The notes beneath the pieces were generated by a model. It had not been told where the DNA came from and searched no databases. It was given only the letters and a program-made list of their open reading frames with translations. From Cupriavidus consociatus (GTDB lineage Bacteria > Pseudomonadota > Gammaproteobacteria > Burkholderiales > Burkholderiaceae), in NCBI RefSeq assembly GCF_017814975.1, contig NZ_JAGIQA010000005.1:62001-126000 (forward strand): 64,000 nucleotides of DNA, in the 5' to 3' direction. Positions 47,524-57,245 of the stretch are shown in pieces. The translations under genes and the position numbers were made by a program. Within the stretch, counting starts at the first letter, position 1. Each line of letters starts with the position of its first letter.

Positions 47524-48324
47524 TCACATGCGGAAGTTTTCGCCGAGGTAGACGCGCCGCACCGATTCGTTGGCGATGATCTCTTCGGGCCGCCCGGCGG
47601 CCAGCACCGTGCCTTCACTGATGATGTATGCGTGGTCGCAAATGCCAAGTGTTTCGCGCACGTTGTGGTCGGTGATCAGCACGCCGATGTTGCGCGCCTT
47701 CAGGAAACTGACGATGCGCTGGATCTCGCCCACTGCGATCGGATCCACGCCGGCGAACGGTTCGTCCAGCAGGATGAAGCGCGGCGACGATGCCAGCGCG
47801 CGCGCGATTTCCACGCGGCGGCGTTCGCCGCCGGACAGCGACAGCGCCGGATTGTTGCGCAGGTGCGCAATCTGCAGGTCGTCGAGCAGCGCGTCGAGCC
47901 TGCGGTCGATCTCGGCCCTGGCCAGCGGCTTGCCGTTCTCCACCTGCAGTTCCAGCACGGCGCGGATGTTTTCCTCGACGTTGAGCTTGCGGAAGACCGA
48001 TGCTTCCTGCGGCAGGTAGGACAGGCCCATGCGCGCGCGTTCGTGGATCGGCAGGCCGCTGATGTGGTCGCCGTCGAGCACGATATCGCCCTCGTCCAGG
48101 TTCACCAGCCCCACGATCATGTAAAACGAGGTGGTCTTGCCCGCGCCGTTGGGGCCGAGCAGGCCCACCACTTCGCCGCTCTTCACGTCCAGCGAAACAT
48201 CCTTGACCACCGTGCGCGAGCCATAGCGCTTTTTCAGGTGGCGCACGACCAGCGTGCTGCCGCCTTCGAGGACGGCCGTGGCTTGGACGGAAGGCTTTTC
48301 GGCGATGGTGGCGGTATCGGTCAT
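47524..48324 (-). CDS. lptB: LPS export ABC transporter ATP-binding protein
   Basis: 266 residues from ATG 48324; a GTG two codons earlier is possible. Walker [10 protein letters not shown]-loop, signature [15 protein letters not shown], Walker [14 protein letters not shown] and switch His in ITDHNVRET. The C-terminal [12 protein letters not shown] motif is LptB-specific. With LptFG (not in this window) it drives LPS extraction from the inner membrane. A 25-residue N-terminal extension is longer than in E. coli. Confidence 0.96.
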   Translation of the reverse strand: MTDTATIAEKPSVQATAVLEGGSTLVVRHLKKRYGSRTVVKDVSLDVKSGEVVGLLGPNGAGKTTSFYMIVGLVNLDEGDIVLDGDHISGLPIHERARMGLSYLPQEASVFRKLNVEENIRAVLELQVENGKPLARAEIDRRLDALLDDLQIAHLRNNPALSLSGGERRRVEIARALASSPRFILLDEPFAGVDPIAVGEIQRIVSFLKARNIGVLITDHNVRETLGICDHAYIISEGTVLAAGRPEEIIANESVRRVYLGENFRM

Positions 48325-48377
48325 TGGCACAGTCTGGCGTTCAGCGTTTCAGGCGGAGACACGGTCCCCGCGAGGCG

Positions 48378-49025
48378 TCAGGGTTTGTTGGCGGGCGCGG
48401 GCGCCGGCTTCAGGTCCAGCGGCGAGCCGCTGCCCGAACCCTGCGCATTCGGGTCCTGCCGCGGCGACAGCACCGCGCGCACGCGGCCCGACGGATTGGC
48501 GGCGGAGGTGTTATCCCCGCCGCCAGCAGCCGTGTAGAACTCCTTGCGGCTGTCGTAGGTCAGCACCGCGCCGCGGATCTCGTCGAGCATCTTGGCGCCC
48601 TGCAGGCGCGCCATGCGCGCGTGGCCGATCAGCTTGGACAGCTCCTGCTTGCCGTCGTATTCGATGCGGTCGCCCCAGCCGTCGATGTACTCGTCGACAC
48701 CCTCGCGCTTCTGCCGGATATAGGCCTGCTTGCCCGCCTTGGCGGTGGCCACGGCGAACTGGTAGCCCTCGGGGTCGGTGCGCAGTTCGGCCGCATCCGA
48801 CTTCAGGACCATCGTGCCCTTGGTCAGCACCACGTTGCCGGTCAGCGTATAGATCTGCTTGACGTCGTCATAGCTGGCGTTGTCGGCCTCCAGCACCATC
48901 GGCTTGTCGCGGTCCGCGCGCTCGGCCAGCGCGGGCTGGGCCAGCAGCAGGCCGAAGGCCATGGCCGTGGCGAGCAGGGCCGGAGCGGCGTGTCGACGGG
49001 ACGAAGTCGTCAGGAATGCAGTCAT
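48378..49025 (-). CDS. lptA: LPS transport periplasmic protein LptA
   Basis: 215 residues. Signal peptide with cleavage near ALA (about 33); the OstA/LptA beta-jellyroll follows: DRDKPMVLEADNASYDDVKQIYTLTGNVVLTKGTMVLKSD. The C-terminal 45 residues are low-complexity (Gly/Ser/Pro/Ala). It forms the periplasmic bridge for LPS between LptC and LptD. It lies between lptC and lptB. Confidence 0.93.
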   Translation of the reverse strand: MTAFLTTSSRRHAAPALLATAMAFGLLLAQPALAERADRDKPMVLEADNASYDDVKQIYTLTGNVVLTKGTMVLKSDAAELRTDPEGYQFAVATAKAGKQAYIRQKREGVDEYIDGWGDRIEYDGKQELSKLIGHARMARLQGAKMLDEIRGAVLTYDSRKEFYTAAGGGDNTSAANPSGRVRAVLSPRQDPNAQGSGSGSPLDLKPAPAPANKP

Positions 49026-49145
49026 GTTGGCAGCGGTGGCTAGAGGGCGTGGTGATGCGGGTTAGGGCGGGTCAGGCGGATCTTGCGGGGCAGGCAGGGC
49101 GCGCAGCGGCATTGCCGTTGCCGGCGGCCGGCCGCGCGGACCGGG

Positions 49146-49775
49146 TCAGGGCCCCGGCGTACGGCCCGGAGACGGCCCGGTGACGATGGTGCCGCGTACA
49201 TTGCCGAGCAATTGTACTTCGCGGGTGACGTTGTTGAAGATCAGCCCGTTCGCGGTCATCACCGACGGGCCGCGCGTCAGCTTTACCGGCTTGTCGGTCT
49301 TGACGATGTCGTCATTGACCAGCAGCTGGAAATAGCTCGACGCGGCGGTCAGCTGCGGGTCCTTGGACGGATCGGCGCCCTGCTGGCGCAGCACATGGCC
49401 GTTGCCGTACAGGTCGATCACCGAGCCTTCGGCGTTCATGCGGCCAAGATCGGCCCGCGCCGTCACCGGCGGACGGTCCGGTTCATAGGCGCGCAGCGCG
49501 GGACGCGTGACCTCGTAGGTCTGGTCGTCCTCGAAGTGGACCATGCGTTCGCCGGTGAAGCGGATCTTGGTACTGCCGTCCTGCGCCAGTTCCGTGGCCG
49601 AGAAACGGTCCATGAAATAGTCCGGCTCGTGCTTCTTGGTCGCCTGCGTGTCCTGGCTTTCCTTGGGCGAGTTGATCTGCACCAGCCAGAAGGTGCTGCC
49701 GGCGACGATGGCCATCAGCAGCAGCGGCAGCAGGCGCATGACGATGCCGCTGAGGGAGGCGATGAGTGCCTGCAT
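49146..49775 (-). CDS. lptC: LPS export protein LptC
   Basis: 209 residues. One N-terminal membrane anchor (about 9-30, IVMRLLPLLLMAIVAGSTFWLV) followed by a periplasmic LptC/OstA-like domain: YFMDRFSATELAQDG, FTGERMVHFEDDQT. It receives LPS from LptBFG and passes it to LptA. The start is 34 bp after the kdsD stop, so kdsC, which often separates these two genes, is missing here. Confidence 0.92.
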   Translation of the reverse strand: MQALIASLSGIVMRLLPLLLMAIVAGSTFWLVQINSPKESQDTQATKKHEPDYFMDRFSATELAQDGSTKIRFTGERMVHFEDDQTYEVTRPALRAYEPDRPPVTARADLGRMNAEGSVIDLYGNGHVLRQQGADPSKDPQLTAASSYFQLLVNDDIVKTDKPVKLTRGPSVMTANGLIFNNVTREVQLLGNVRGTIVTGPSPGRTPGP

Positions 49776-49809
49776 GGTTTGCTTGTCGGTGTGCTTCTCC
49801 GCGCCCCGT

Positions 49810-50793
49810 TCAGATGACCTTGGCGCGGGTCAGGTCGTGGATATGCAGCGCGCCGACCAGGCGCCCGTCGTCGTCCACCACCAGCAACTGGTTGATGCGG
49901 TTGGCTTCCATCACCTGAACCGCCTCGACCGCGAGCTGGTTCTGGTTGACCACATGCGGGTTGCGGTGCATGACCTCGCCGATGGGCACGGTCTTCCAGT
50001 CGCGCGGGGTTTCCAGCAGGCGGCGCAGGTCGCCGTCGGTGAAGACGCCGATGGCATGGCCATCGGGATCGACTACCGCGGTCATGGCCATGCCCTTGCG
50101 CGTGATTTCCATCAGCGCCTGGGCCAGCGGGGTGTTCTCGCGGACTTCGGGCACCGCATTGCCGGTGCGCATGACGTCGAGCACATGGGTCAGCAGCTTG
50201 CGGCCGAGCGCGCCGCCCGGGTGCGAGCGGGCGAAGTCTTCCTCGCCGAAGCCGCGCGCGTCCAGCACCGCGACCGCCAGCGCATCGCCCAGTGCCAGCG
50301 CGGCGGTGGTGCTTGCCGTTGGCGCCAGGTTGAGCGGGCAGGCTTCCTTTTCCACGCCGGCGTCCAGGTGCGCGTCAGCCAGCTTGGCGAGGTTCGATTC
50401 CGGATTGCCGGTGACCGAGATCAGCCGCGCCCCGATGCGCTTGACGATCGGGATGATCGACAGCAGCTCGCCGGTCTCGCCGGAATTGGAGAAGGCGATC
50501 AGCACGTCGTCGCGCGTGACCATGCCCAGGTCGCCGTGGCTGGCCTCGGCCGGATGGACGAAGAACGCGGGGGTGCCAGTGGAAGCCAGCGTGGCCGCCA
50601 CCTTGCGCCCGATATGGCCGGACTTGCCAATGCCGGAGACCACCACGCGCCCGCTGCATTGCAGGATCATCTGCACGGCACGGGCAAAGTCGTCGGTCAG
50701 GCGGCCGGAAAGTGCGGAAACCGCTTCGGCTTCGGTCTGGAGTGTGTCGCGGGCGAGCCGGAGTGCTCGATCCGCATCGAAATTGGCTATCAT
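49810..50793 (-). CDS. kdsD: D-arabinose 5-phosphate isomerase
   Basis: 327 residues from ATG 50793. An SIS sugar isomerase domain (about 35-170: VVVSGIGKSGHIGRKVAATLASTGTPAFFVHPAEASHGDLGM) and two CBS domains (about 205-320). It converts ribulose-5-P to arabinose-5-P, the first step to KDO for LPS. It is first in the kdsD-lptCAB-rpoN row; the divergent exchanger starts 150 bp away. The longer frame to 50880 was rejected. Confidence 0.95.
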   Translation of the reverse strand: MIANFDADRALRLARDTLQTEAEAVSALSGRLTDDFARAVQMILQCSGRVVVSGIGKSGHIGRKVAATLASTGTPAFFVHPAEASHGDLGMVTRDDVLIAFSNSGETGELLSIIPIVKRIGARLISVTGNPESNLAKLADAHLDAGVEKEACPLNLAPTASTTAALALGDALAVAVLDARGFGEEDFARSHPGGALGRKLLTHVLDVMRTGNAVPEVRENTPLAQALMEITRKGMAMTAVVDPDGHAIGVFTDGDLRRLLETPRDWKTVPIGEVMHRNPHVVNQNQLAVEAVQVMEANRINQLLVVDDDGRLVGALHIHDLTRAKVI

Positions 50794-50944
50794 GGCGTCG
50801 AAGTATACCAACGAATGCGACGTCGCCCGGGGCTGGCTCGATGTGCCCCCGCGTGCCCGCCGCATCGACGCGCTTGCCAAGTTTCCCCGGCAGGGTGCCC
50901 GTGCCGGGTCGGACGCGCGCCTGGCCGGTTACCCGACCATCCTG

Positions 50945-52924
50945 ATGCATTCACCGCTGGAACTGACCCTGGTGCTGCTGGCCGCTGCCGTCTTCGGCGT
51001 GGTCGCGTTCCGCATGCTGCAGCTACCGCCTATGCTCGGCTACCTGGCCGTTGGCATCCTGATCGGCCCGCATGCGCTGGGGCTGGCCAGCGACACCGCG
51101 CAAACCAAGTACCTGGCCGAGTTCGGCGTGGTGTTCCTGATGTTCTCGATCGGGCTGGAGTTCAGCCTGAGCAAGCTGCGGTCAATGAAGCGGCTGGTGT
51201 TCGGACTGGGCGGCTCGCAGGTGGTGCTGTCGATGCTGGCGGTGGTGCCAGCCAGCTGGGCCTTCAACTGGCTCTTTCCGCTGTCGTGGCAGGCCTCGGT
51301 GGCGCTGGGCGGGGCGCTGGCGATGTCGTCCACGGCCATCGTCTCCAAGATGCTGTCCGAGCGCATGGAGCTCGAGAGCGAGCACGGCCGCAACATCATC
51401 AGCATCCTGCTGTTCCAGGACCTGGCGGTGGTGCCGCTGCTGATCGTGATCCCGGCGCTGTCGCGCGATCCCGGCGACCTGGTGATGGCGCTGGGGCTGG
51501 CCACGGTCAAGATCGTGGTGGCACTGGGCGCGATCTTCTTCCTCGGCCAGCGCCTGATGAGCCGCTGGTTCCACATCGTGGCGGCGCGCCGTTCGCAGGA
51601 ACTGTTCATGCTGAACCTGCTGCTGGTGACGCTGGGCATGGCGGCGCTGACCGAGCGGCTGGGCCTGTCGATGGCGCTGGGCGCGTTCATGGCCGGCATG
51701 CTGATCTCCGAGACGCCGTACCGGCACCAGGTGGAAGAAGACATCAAGCCGTTCCGCGACGTGCTGCTGGGGCTGTTCTTCGTCACCATCGGCATGCTGC
51801 TCAATATCCGCGTGGTGCTGGACCACCTGTGGCTGGTGCTGGCGCTGCTGCTGGTGCCGATCCTGTTCAAGCTGGTGCTGATCGCGGTGCTGGCGCGGGT
51901 ATTCGGCTCGCGCCAGGGGGTGGCGATCCGTACCGGCCTGGGGCTGGCGCAGGCCGGCGAATTCGGCTTCGTGCTGCTGAACCAGATCGACGGCCTGAAC
52001 CTGGTCGACCCGGTGCTGATCCAGGTGATCCTGGCCTCGATGCTGCTGTCGATGCTGGCCGCGCCGTTCCTGATCCAGTACAGCGACGCCATCGTGCTGC
52101 GTTTTGCTGCCAACGAATGGCTGATGCAGTCGCTGAACATGACCCGCATCGCCGCGCAGAGCCTGCAGACGGAAAAACACGCCATCATCTGCGGCTTCGG
52201 CCGCAGCGGGCAGAACCTGGCGCACATGCTGGAGCGCGAGGGCATCACTTATGTCGCGCTCGATCTGGACCCCGACCGCGTGCGTGAAGCCGCCGCCGCG
52301 GGCGACACCGTGGTCTACGGCGACGCCGGCCGGCGCGAGGCGCTGATCGCCGCCGGTATCCACCGCGCCGCGGCGCTGATCGTCACCTACGCCAACACGC
52401 CGTCGGCGCTCAAGGTGCTGCACCACGTGCAGGAACTGGAGCCGGCGCTGCCGGTGATCGTGCGCACCGTCGACGATTCGGAGCTGGATGTCCTACAAAA
52501 GGCCGGCGCCACCGAGGTGGTGCCGGAGATCATCGAGGGCAGCCTGATGCTGGCCTCGCACGCGCTGGTGCTGCTGGGCGTGCCGATGCGGCATGTGCTG
52601 CGCGGCGTGCAGGAGGCGCGCGACGCGCGCTACAGCCTGCTGCGCGGCTACTTCCACGGCCGCGACGACGATGAAGACATGGTCGAGCGCGATTCGGTGC
52701 GGCTGCATTCCGTATCGCTGGGGCCGCAGTCCACCGCGGTGGGGCGGCGCCTGGGCATGCTCGGGCTGGAGCGGATCGGTGTGGAAGTGACCGCGGTGCG
52801 CCGGCGTGGTATCCGCGCCTTCGATCCGGAGCCCGAGACCGTGCTGGAACCGGGCGATATCGTCGTGCTGCGCGGCCAGCCGGAAGCCTTGGAAGCCGCC
52901 GAGATGCGGATCCTGAACGGCTAG
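50945..52924 (+). CDS. KefB-type cation/proton antiporter with TrkA-N/TrkA-C domains
   Basis: 659 residues. About 12-13 transmembrane helices of the CPA2 family (1-385; LPPMLGYLAVGILIGPHALG, LLFQDLAVVPLLIV), a TrkA-N/RCK nucleotide-binding domain (about 400-515; ICGFGRSGQNLAHMLEREG) and a TrkA-C domain at the end (about 565-655). It resembles glutathione-gated K+ efflux systems KefB/KefC, but glutathione gating is not provable from sequence. It is divergent from kdsD, as in many betaproteobacteria. Confidence 0.9.
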   Translation: MHSPLELTLVLLAAAVFGVVAFRMLQLPPMLGYLAVGILIGPHALGLASDTAQTKYLAEFGVVFLMFSIGLEFSLSKLRSMKRLVFGLGGSQVVLSMLAVVPASWAFNWLFPLSWQASVALGGALAMSSTAIVSKMLSERMELESEHGRNIISILLFQDLAVVPLLIVIPALSRDPGDLVMALGLATVKIVVALGAIFFLGQRLMSRWFHIVAARRSQELFMLNLLLVTLGMAALTERLGLSMALGAFMAGMLISETPYRHQVEEDIKPFRDVLLGLFFVTIGMLLNIRVVLDHLWLVLALLLVPILFKLVLIAVLARVFGSRQGVAIRTGLGLAQAGEFGFVLLNQIDGLNLVDPVLIQVILASMLLSMLAAPFLIQYSDAIVLRFAANEWLMQSLNMTRIAAQSLQTEKHAIICGFGRSGQNLAHMLEREGITYVALDLDPDRVREAAAAGDTVVYGDAGRREALIAAGIHRAAALIVTYANTPSALKVLHHVQELEPALPVIVRTVDDSELDVLQKAGATEVVPEIIEGSLMLASHALVLLGVPMRHVLRGVQEARDARYSLLRGYFHGRDDDEDMVERDSVRLHSVSLGPQSTAVGRRLGMLGLERIGVEVTAVRRRGIRAFDPEPETVLEPGDIVVLRGQPEALEAAEMRILNG

Positions 52925-52943
52925 CCGCCGTCCGGGGCGCGCA

Positions 52944-53333
52944 TCAGTGGGAGAACGCCTGGCGTGGGCGCGCTTCCACCCAAGACTCCGGCATGTCGTT
53001 CAGCACCGCGCGCGCGTCCAGTGAACGGATCGGCACCGACTGGTCCGCCGGAATCCGCCCCTCGCCTTGCAGCTTCAGGTAGCGCAGGCAGCACACCCGC
53101 AGGAAGGAAGAGAAGTTGCCCGCTACTGCCTCGCTGCCGCGGTAAGCGGTCAGTTCGTCATGCAGTCTTGCGATCAGCTGGTTGACGGTCATGCCGTCGC
53201 GCGTGGCCAGTTCTTCCAGCACTTCCCAGAACAGGCTCTCCAGGCGGATGCTGGTGGCCACGCCATGCAGCCGCAGCGATCGCGCCTGGGTCTGGTACGA
53301 GGCCGGATTGGCGCGGATAAAGATCTCACACAT
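52944..53333 (-). CDS. Ribbon-helix-helix domain protein
   Basis: 129 residues. It fits the RHH_4 family: SLRLHGVATSIRLESLFWEVLEELATRDGMTVNQLIARL (about 19-57) carries the strand and two helices of a ribbon-helix-helix DNA-binding fold, followed by a helical region with FLRVCCLRYLKL. Usually one domain per monomer, a dimeric repressor; targets are unknown. It is convergent with the antiporter gene, 19 bp apart, and upstream of nothing obvious that it would regulate. Confidence 0.8.
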   Translation of the reverse strand: MCEIFIRANPASYQTQARSLRLHGVATSIRLESLFWEVLEELATRDGMTVNQLIARLHDELTAYRGSEAVAGNFSSFLRVCCLRYLKLQGEGRIPADQSVPIRSLDARAVLNDMPESWVEARPRQAFSH

Positions 53334-53417
53334 CGAAGCTCTCCGTGCTGCGCCGCGAGCGGCGCGAGTGCATGCGGCGCCGCCCTGTGATGGCGCGTCG
53401 CCGCGTGGCGGAAGGCT

Positions 53418-53996
53418 CTAATGTACGATCCGCGTGCCCAGCACCGCAAGGAACTGGGCCAGCCACGCCGGGTGCGCGGGCCAGGCCGGCGCGGTGACCA
53501 GCTTGCCGTCGGTATGCGCCTGGTCGACCGGGATATCGACATAGGTGCCGCCTGCCAGCTTGACTTCGGGCGCGCACGCAGGGTAGGCCGAACAGCCCTT
53601 GCCCTCCAGCACGCCGGCGGCGGCCAGCAGCTGGGCGCCGTGGCAGACCGCGGCGATCGGCTTGTCGGCCTGGGCGAAGTGGCGCACGATCTCCAGCACG
53701 CGGGCGTTCAGGCGCAGGTATTCGGGCGCGCGGCCGCCGGGGATCACCAGCGCGTCGTATGCGGCCGGGTCGATCTCGGCAAAGCTGGCGTTCAGCGTGA
53801 AATTATGGCCGCGCTTTTCGGTGTAGGTCTGGTCGCCCTCGAAGTCGTGGATCGCCGTGGCGCAGGCGGCGCCTGCCTTCTTGTCGGGACAGACGGCGTG
53901 GACGGTGTGGCCGACCATCTGCAGTGCCTGGAACGGCACCATGGTCTCGTAGTCTTCGGCGTAGTCGCCGACCAGCATCAGTATCTTCTTCGCCAT
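53418..53996 (-). CDS. DJ-1/PfpI family protein
   Basis: 192 residues. Glutamine-amidotransferase-like fold with the nucleophile elbow [15 protein letters not shown] and the [16 protein letters not shown] stretch. This group includes general stress glyoxalase/deglycase and intracellular protease-like proteins; activity cannot be assigned. ATG 53996 is preferred over a GTG one codon earlier. It is divergent from apt. Confidence 0.88.
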   Translation of the reverse strand: MAKKILMLVGDYAEDYETMVPFQALQMVGHTVHAVCPDKKAGAACATAIHDFEGDQTYTEKRGHNFTLNASFAEIDPAAYDALVIPGGRAPEYLRLNARVLEIVRHFAQADKPIAAVCHGAQLLAAAGVLEGKGCSAYPACAPEVKLAGGTYVDIPVDQAHTDGKLVTAPAWPAHPAWLAQFLAVLGTRIVH

Positions 53997-54156
53997 CACG
54001 GTCTCCTGTATGGTTACGGGTGTCCGGCGGCAGCCGGCAGGGCTATTGTGCTGGCCGGCCCGGCGGCGCGGGTGGTAGCCCGTTACCGCAGCCGGCGCGG
54101 ACAGCTTTCACCGGCGCGCCAGCCGCGCTCCTGCGCTCCTGATTTTTCCAGACCCT

Positions 54157-54729
54157 ATGGCAGATTCCATCATCCAGTCCCCCGACCTCGGCGACGTCAC
54201 CGGCTACCTGCGCGACCGCATCCGCACCGTGCCGGACTGGCCCATGCCGGGCGTGATGTTCCGCGACATCACGCCGCTGTTGCAGGACCCCAAGACGCTG
54301 CGCGTGCTGATCGACGTCTTCGTGCACCGCTACATGGACGCCGAACTGGACCTCGTCGCCGGCATCGACGCGCGCGGTTTTATCCTGGGCGCGATCGTCG
54401 CGTACGAACTGAACCTGGGCTTCGTGCCGATCCGCAAGAAGGGCAAGCTGCCGTTCCAGACGGTGGCCGAGGAATACGAGCTGGAGTACGGCAGTGCGAC
54501 CGTCGAGATTCATGCCGATGCCTGCAAGGCCGGCGACCGTGTGCTGCTGGTCGACGACCTGATAGCGACCGGCGGCACCATGATGGCGGGACGCAAGCTG
54601 CTGGAGCGGCTGGGCGCCACGGTCGTGGAGGGCGCCGCGATCGTCGACCTGCCGGAACTGGGCGGCTCCAAGCTGCTGCAGAACGGCGGGCTGCCGCTGT
54701 TCACGGTGTGCCGCTTCGACGGGCACTGA
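54157..54729 (+). CDS. apt: Adenine phosphoribosyltransferase
   Basis: 190 residues. Type I PRTase: [40 protein letters not shown] and PRPP loop [13 protein letters not shown]. It salvages adenine with PRPP to AMP. It is slightly longer at the N-terminus than the E. coli enzyme. The LysE-type gene follows at 46 bp. Confidence 0.95.
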   Translation: MADSIIQSPDLGDVTGYLRDRIRTVPDWPMPGVMFRDITPLLQDPKTLRVLIDVFVHRYMDAELDLVAGIDARGFILGAIVAYELNLGFVPIRKKGKLPFQTVAEEYELEYGSATVEIHADACKAGDRVLLVDDLIATGGTMMAGRKLLERLGATVVEGAAIVDLPELGGSKLLQNGGLPLFTVCRFDGH

Positions 54730-54775
54730 TCCACGCTCACTGACGCAACGCCACCAAGATCGACACGGAGCCCTT

Positions 54776-55387
54776 ATGCCAGATCTGCTGCTGTTTCTGC
54801 TGACCTCGGTCGCAGTCACCATCGCGCCCGGACCCGACAACCTGCAGGTGCTCGCGCGCGGCATGGCGCAGGGGCGGCGCGCGGGGCTGGTGGCGGCGCT
54901 GGGATTCTCGGTCGGCTGCCTGTTCCATACCGTGATCGCGGCGGTCGGGCTGGCGGCGGTGTTGCGCTCTTCGCCGCTCGCGTTCCAGCTGATCAAGTAT
55001 GCCGGCGCCGCCTACCTGATCTGGATCGGCATCCAGGCGCTGCGCGCCAGGGGCGGGCTGGCGCAGGGCGGCGACGTCGACGCGGTGCCGCTGGGCCGCG
55101 TGTTCCGCCAGAGCGTGCTTGGCAACATGATGAACCCCAAGGTGACGCTGTTCTTCCTGGTGTTCCTGCCGCAGTTCGTGCGCACCGATGCCGCGCATCC
55201 CGGGCTGCAGTTCCTGCTGCTGGGCGTGATCTTCATGCTGCAGACCGCGGTGGTGTTCTCGCTGTTCGGCTTGTGCGCGGCCTGGCTGGGCGCATGGCTG
55301 AGGCGCCGTCCGGCCACGGGACGCTGGCTCGACCGTGCCGCGGGAGCGATCTTCGTCGGGCTGGGGATCAAGGTCGCGCTGCCCTGA
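54776..55387 (+). CDS. LysE/RhtB family amino-acid exporter
   Basis: 203 residues, about six transmembrane helices. Family motif near the start VTIAPGPDNLQVLARGMAQGRRAGLVAALGF and the middle GNMMNPKVTLFFLVFLPQFV. It exports small amino acids or their analogues; the substrate is unknown. ACGGAGC precedes the ATG. It may be co-transcribed with apt. Confidence 0.9.
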   Translation: MPDLLLFLLTSVAVTIAPGPDNLQVLARGMAQGRRAGLVAALGFSVGCLFHTVIAAVGLAAVLRSSPLAFQLIKYAGAAYLIWIGIQALRARGGLAQGGDVDAVPLGRVFRQSVLGNMMNPKVTLFFLVFLPQFVRTDAAHPGLQFLLLGVIFMLQTAVVFSLFGLCAAWLGAWLRRRPATGRWLDRAAGAIFVGLGIKVALP

Positions 55388-55449
55388 GGGCAGCCGCGGC
55401 CGTGCCGCGGCATGTGTTGCCTGTTGCCCCCACCCCTTGCCCTGTGCCG

Positions 55450-55478
55450 TTGCCGCTGCCCCATGGCGGGCGCATAAT
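55450..55478 (+). promoter_or_regulatory. Sigma-70 promoter of the Na/Pi cotransporter gene
   Basis: TTGCCG (55450-55455), 17 bp, CATAAT (55473-55478), 78 bp upstream of the ATG. No Pho box is visible around it. Confidence 0.5.
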
Positions 55479-55556
55479 GCCTCATTGACAACTACACGAT
55501 GACCGGGCAGGGCCGCCTCCGGCAGTAATTCGGCACCGGTCACACTGAGGCGCACA

Positions 55557-57236
55557 ATGGGCGTACTTCTTCATCTGCTCTCGGGCGTTGCCCTGCTTGT
55601 TTGGGGCACCAACATCGTCAAGGTCGGCATCCTGCGCGTCTACGGCGCCAACCTGCGCCATGTGTTGTCGACCAGCGTCTCCAACCGCTTCACCGCCTTC
55701 CTGGCCGGGCTCGGGGTCACCGGGCTGGTCCAGAGCAGCAACGCCACCGCGGTCATCGTCAGTTCCTTCGTCGGCCAGGGCCTGATCGCCGTGGCGCCGG
55801 CGCTGGCGATCATGCTCGGCGCCAACGTCGGCACCGCGCTGATGGTGCAGGTGTTTTCGCTCGACCTGTCGTGGCTGTCGCCGCTGCTGATCTTCGTCGG
55901 CGTGATCGTCCACCTGACCTGGAAGGGCAACAAGCCCGGCCACGTCGGGCGCGTGCTGATCGGGCTGGGCCTGATCACGCTGGCGCTGGAGCTGATCTCC
56001 ATTGCCACGCGCCCGGTGGTGCAGGCCGCCGGGGTCAAGGTGCTGTTCGCCTCGCTGACCGGCGACTCCGGGCTCGACATGCTGGTGGGCGCGTTCCTGA
56101 CCATCCTGTGCTATTCCAGCCTGGCCGTGGTGCTGTTCTGCGGCGCGCTGGCCTCGGCCGGCGTGGTGTCGATCCACGTGGCGCTGGCGCTGGTGCTGGG
56201 CGCCAACCTGGGCTCGGGCATCTCCGCGCTGCTGACTACTTCGGGCAACAACCAGCCGGGCAAGCGCGTGACGCTGGGCAACCTGCTGTCGCGCCTGCTG
56301 GGCTGCCTCATCGCACTGCCGCTGCTGACCGAGGCGGGGGAGCTGCTGGCGCTGATCGACAACGAGCCGCAACGGCTGGTCGTCAATTTCCACCTGCTGT
56401 TCAACGTGGCGCTGGCGATGCTGCTGCTGGGAGCCACCGCGCCGCTGGCGCGCCTGTGCGAGAAGGTGCTGCCCGGACGCAATACCGGCGACAGCCAGGT
56501 CACGCCGCGCCATCTCGATGCGGCCGCGCTGTCAACGCCCACGCTGGCGCTGTCCAATGCCGCGCGCGAGGTGCTGCGCATCGGCGACCGCGTCGAGCAG
56601 ATGCTCGACAACATGCTGCGCGTGATGCGCACCAATGACGCCAAGCTGGCCACCGCCACCTGCCGCATCGACAACGAGGTCGACGACCTCTACACCGCGA
56701 TCAAGCTCTACCTGACCCGCATCAGCCTCGAAGCGCTGGATGAGCGCGACGGGCAGCGCTGGACCGAAATCATCTCGCTGACCATCAACCTTGAGCATGC
56801 CGGCGACATCATCGAGCGCATCCTGCTCGATACCAAGGACAAGAAGATCGCGCACAACCTGATGTTCTCCGAAGCGGGCATGGAGGAAATCGCCGAAATG
56901 CATGCACGGCTGGTGGCCAACCTGCGGCTGGGTTTGTCGGTGTTCCTCAACGGTGACCTGAAGAGCGCGCAGGCGCTGATGGCGGAGAAGGCCAACTTCC
57001 GCGAGCTGGAGCGCAAGTACGCGCGCACCCACCTGCAGCGCGTGGCGGTGCAGACAGCAGAAAGCGTCGAGACCAGTTCGCTGCATCTCGATGTGATCAG
57101 CGAGCTGAAGCGGCTGAATTCGCTGTTCTGCGCGACGGCCTATCCGGTGCTGGAGCAGGCCGGCGTGCTGAACCGCAGCCGGATGAAGGAAGACGATGTG
57201 CCGCCGGTCACGCGCGTGCAGGCGGCGCAGCACTGA
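55557..57236 (+). CDS. Na/Pi cotransporter family protein (NptA/YjbB type)
   Basis: 559 residues. Two inverted Na_Pi_cotrans repeats in the membrane half (about 1-310), each with the QSSNATAVIVSSF / CYSSLAVVLF-type signature and GANVGTALM / GANLGSGIS, then a cytosolic PhoU-like helical domain (about 345-540: EVLRIGDRVEQMLDNMLRVM, EHAGDIIERI). YjbB in E. coli exports phosphate. Convergent with the adenosine-specific kinase gene, 9 bp apart. Confidence 0.9.
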   Translation: MGVLLHLLSGVALLVWGTNIVKVGILRVYGANLRHVLSTSVSNRFTAFLAGLGVTGLVQSSNATAVIVSSFVGQGLIAVAPALAIMLGANVGTALMVQVFSLDLSWLSPLLIFVGVIVHLTWKGNKPGHVGRVLIGLGLITLALELISIATRPVVQAAGVKVLFASLTGDSGLDMLVGAFLTILCYSSLAVVLFCGALASAGVVSIHVALALVLGANLGSGISALLTTSGNNQPGKRVTLGNLLSRLLGCLIALPLLTEAGELLALIDNEPQRLVVNFHLLFNVALAMLLLGATAPLARLCEKVLPGRNTGDSQVTPRHLDAAALSTPTLALSNAAREVLRIGDRVEQMLDNMLRVMRTNDAKLATATCRIDNEVDDLYTAIKLYLTRISLEALDERDGQRWTEIISLTINLEHAGDIIERILLDTKDKKIAHNLMFSEAGMEEIAEMHARLVANLRLGLSVFLNGDLKSAQALMAEKANFRELERKYARTHLQRVAVQTAESVETSSLHLDVISELKRLNSLFCATAYPVLEQAGVLNRSRMKEDDVPPVTRVQAAQH

Positions 57237-57245
57237 GCGGCACGG

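Noticed and set aside
49636..52287. 883-residue plus-strand frame over lptC, kdsD and the antiporter
   Set aside because: A different phase from the antiporter frame and antisense to lptC and kdsD; Arg/Gly/Ala-rich with no family similarity.
55388..55556. Pho box before the Na/Pi cotransporter
   Set aside because: No CTGTCAT-like repeats found; only a sigma-70 promoter is visible.
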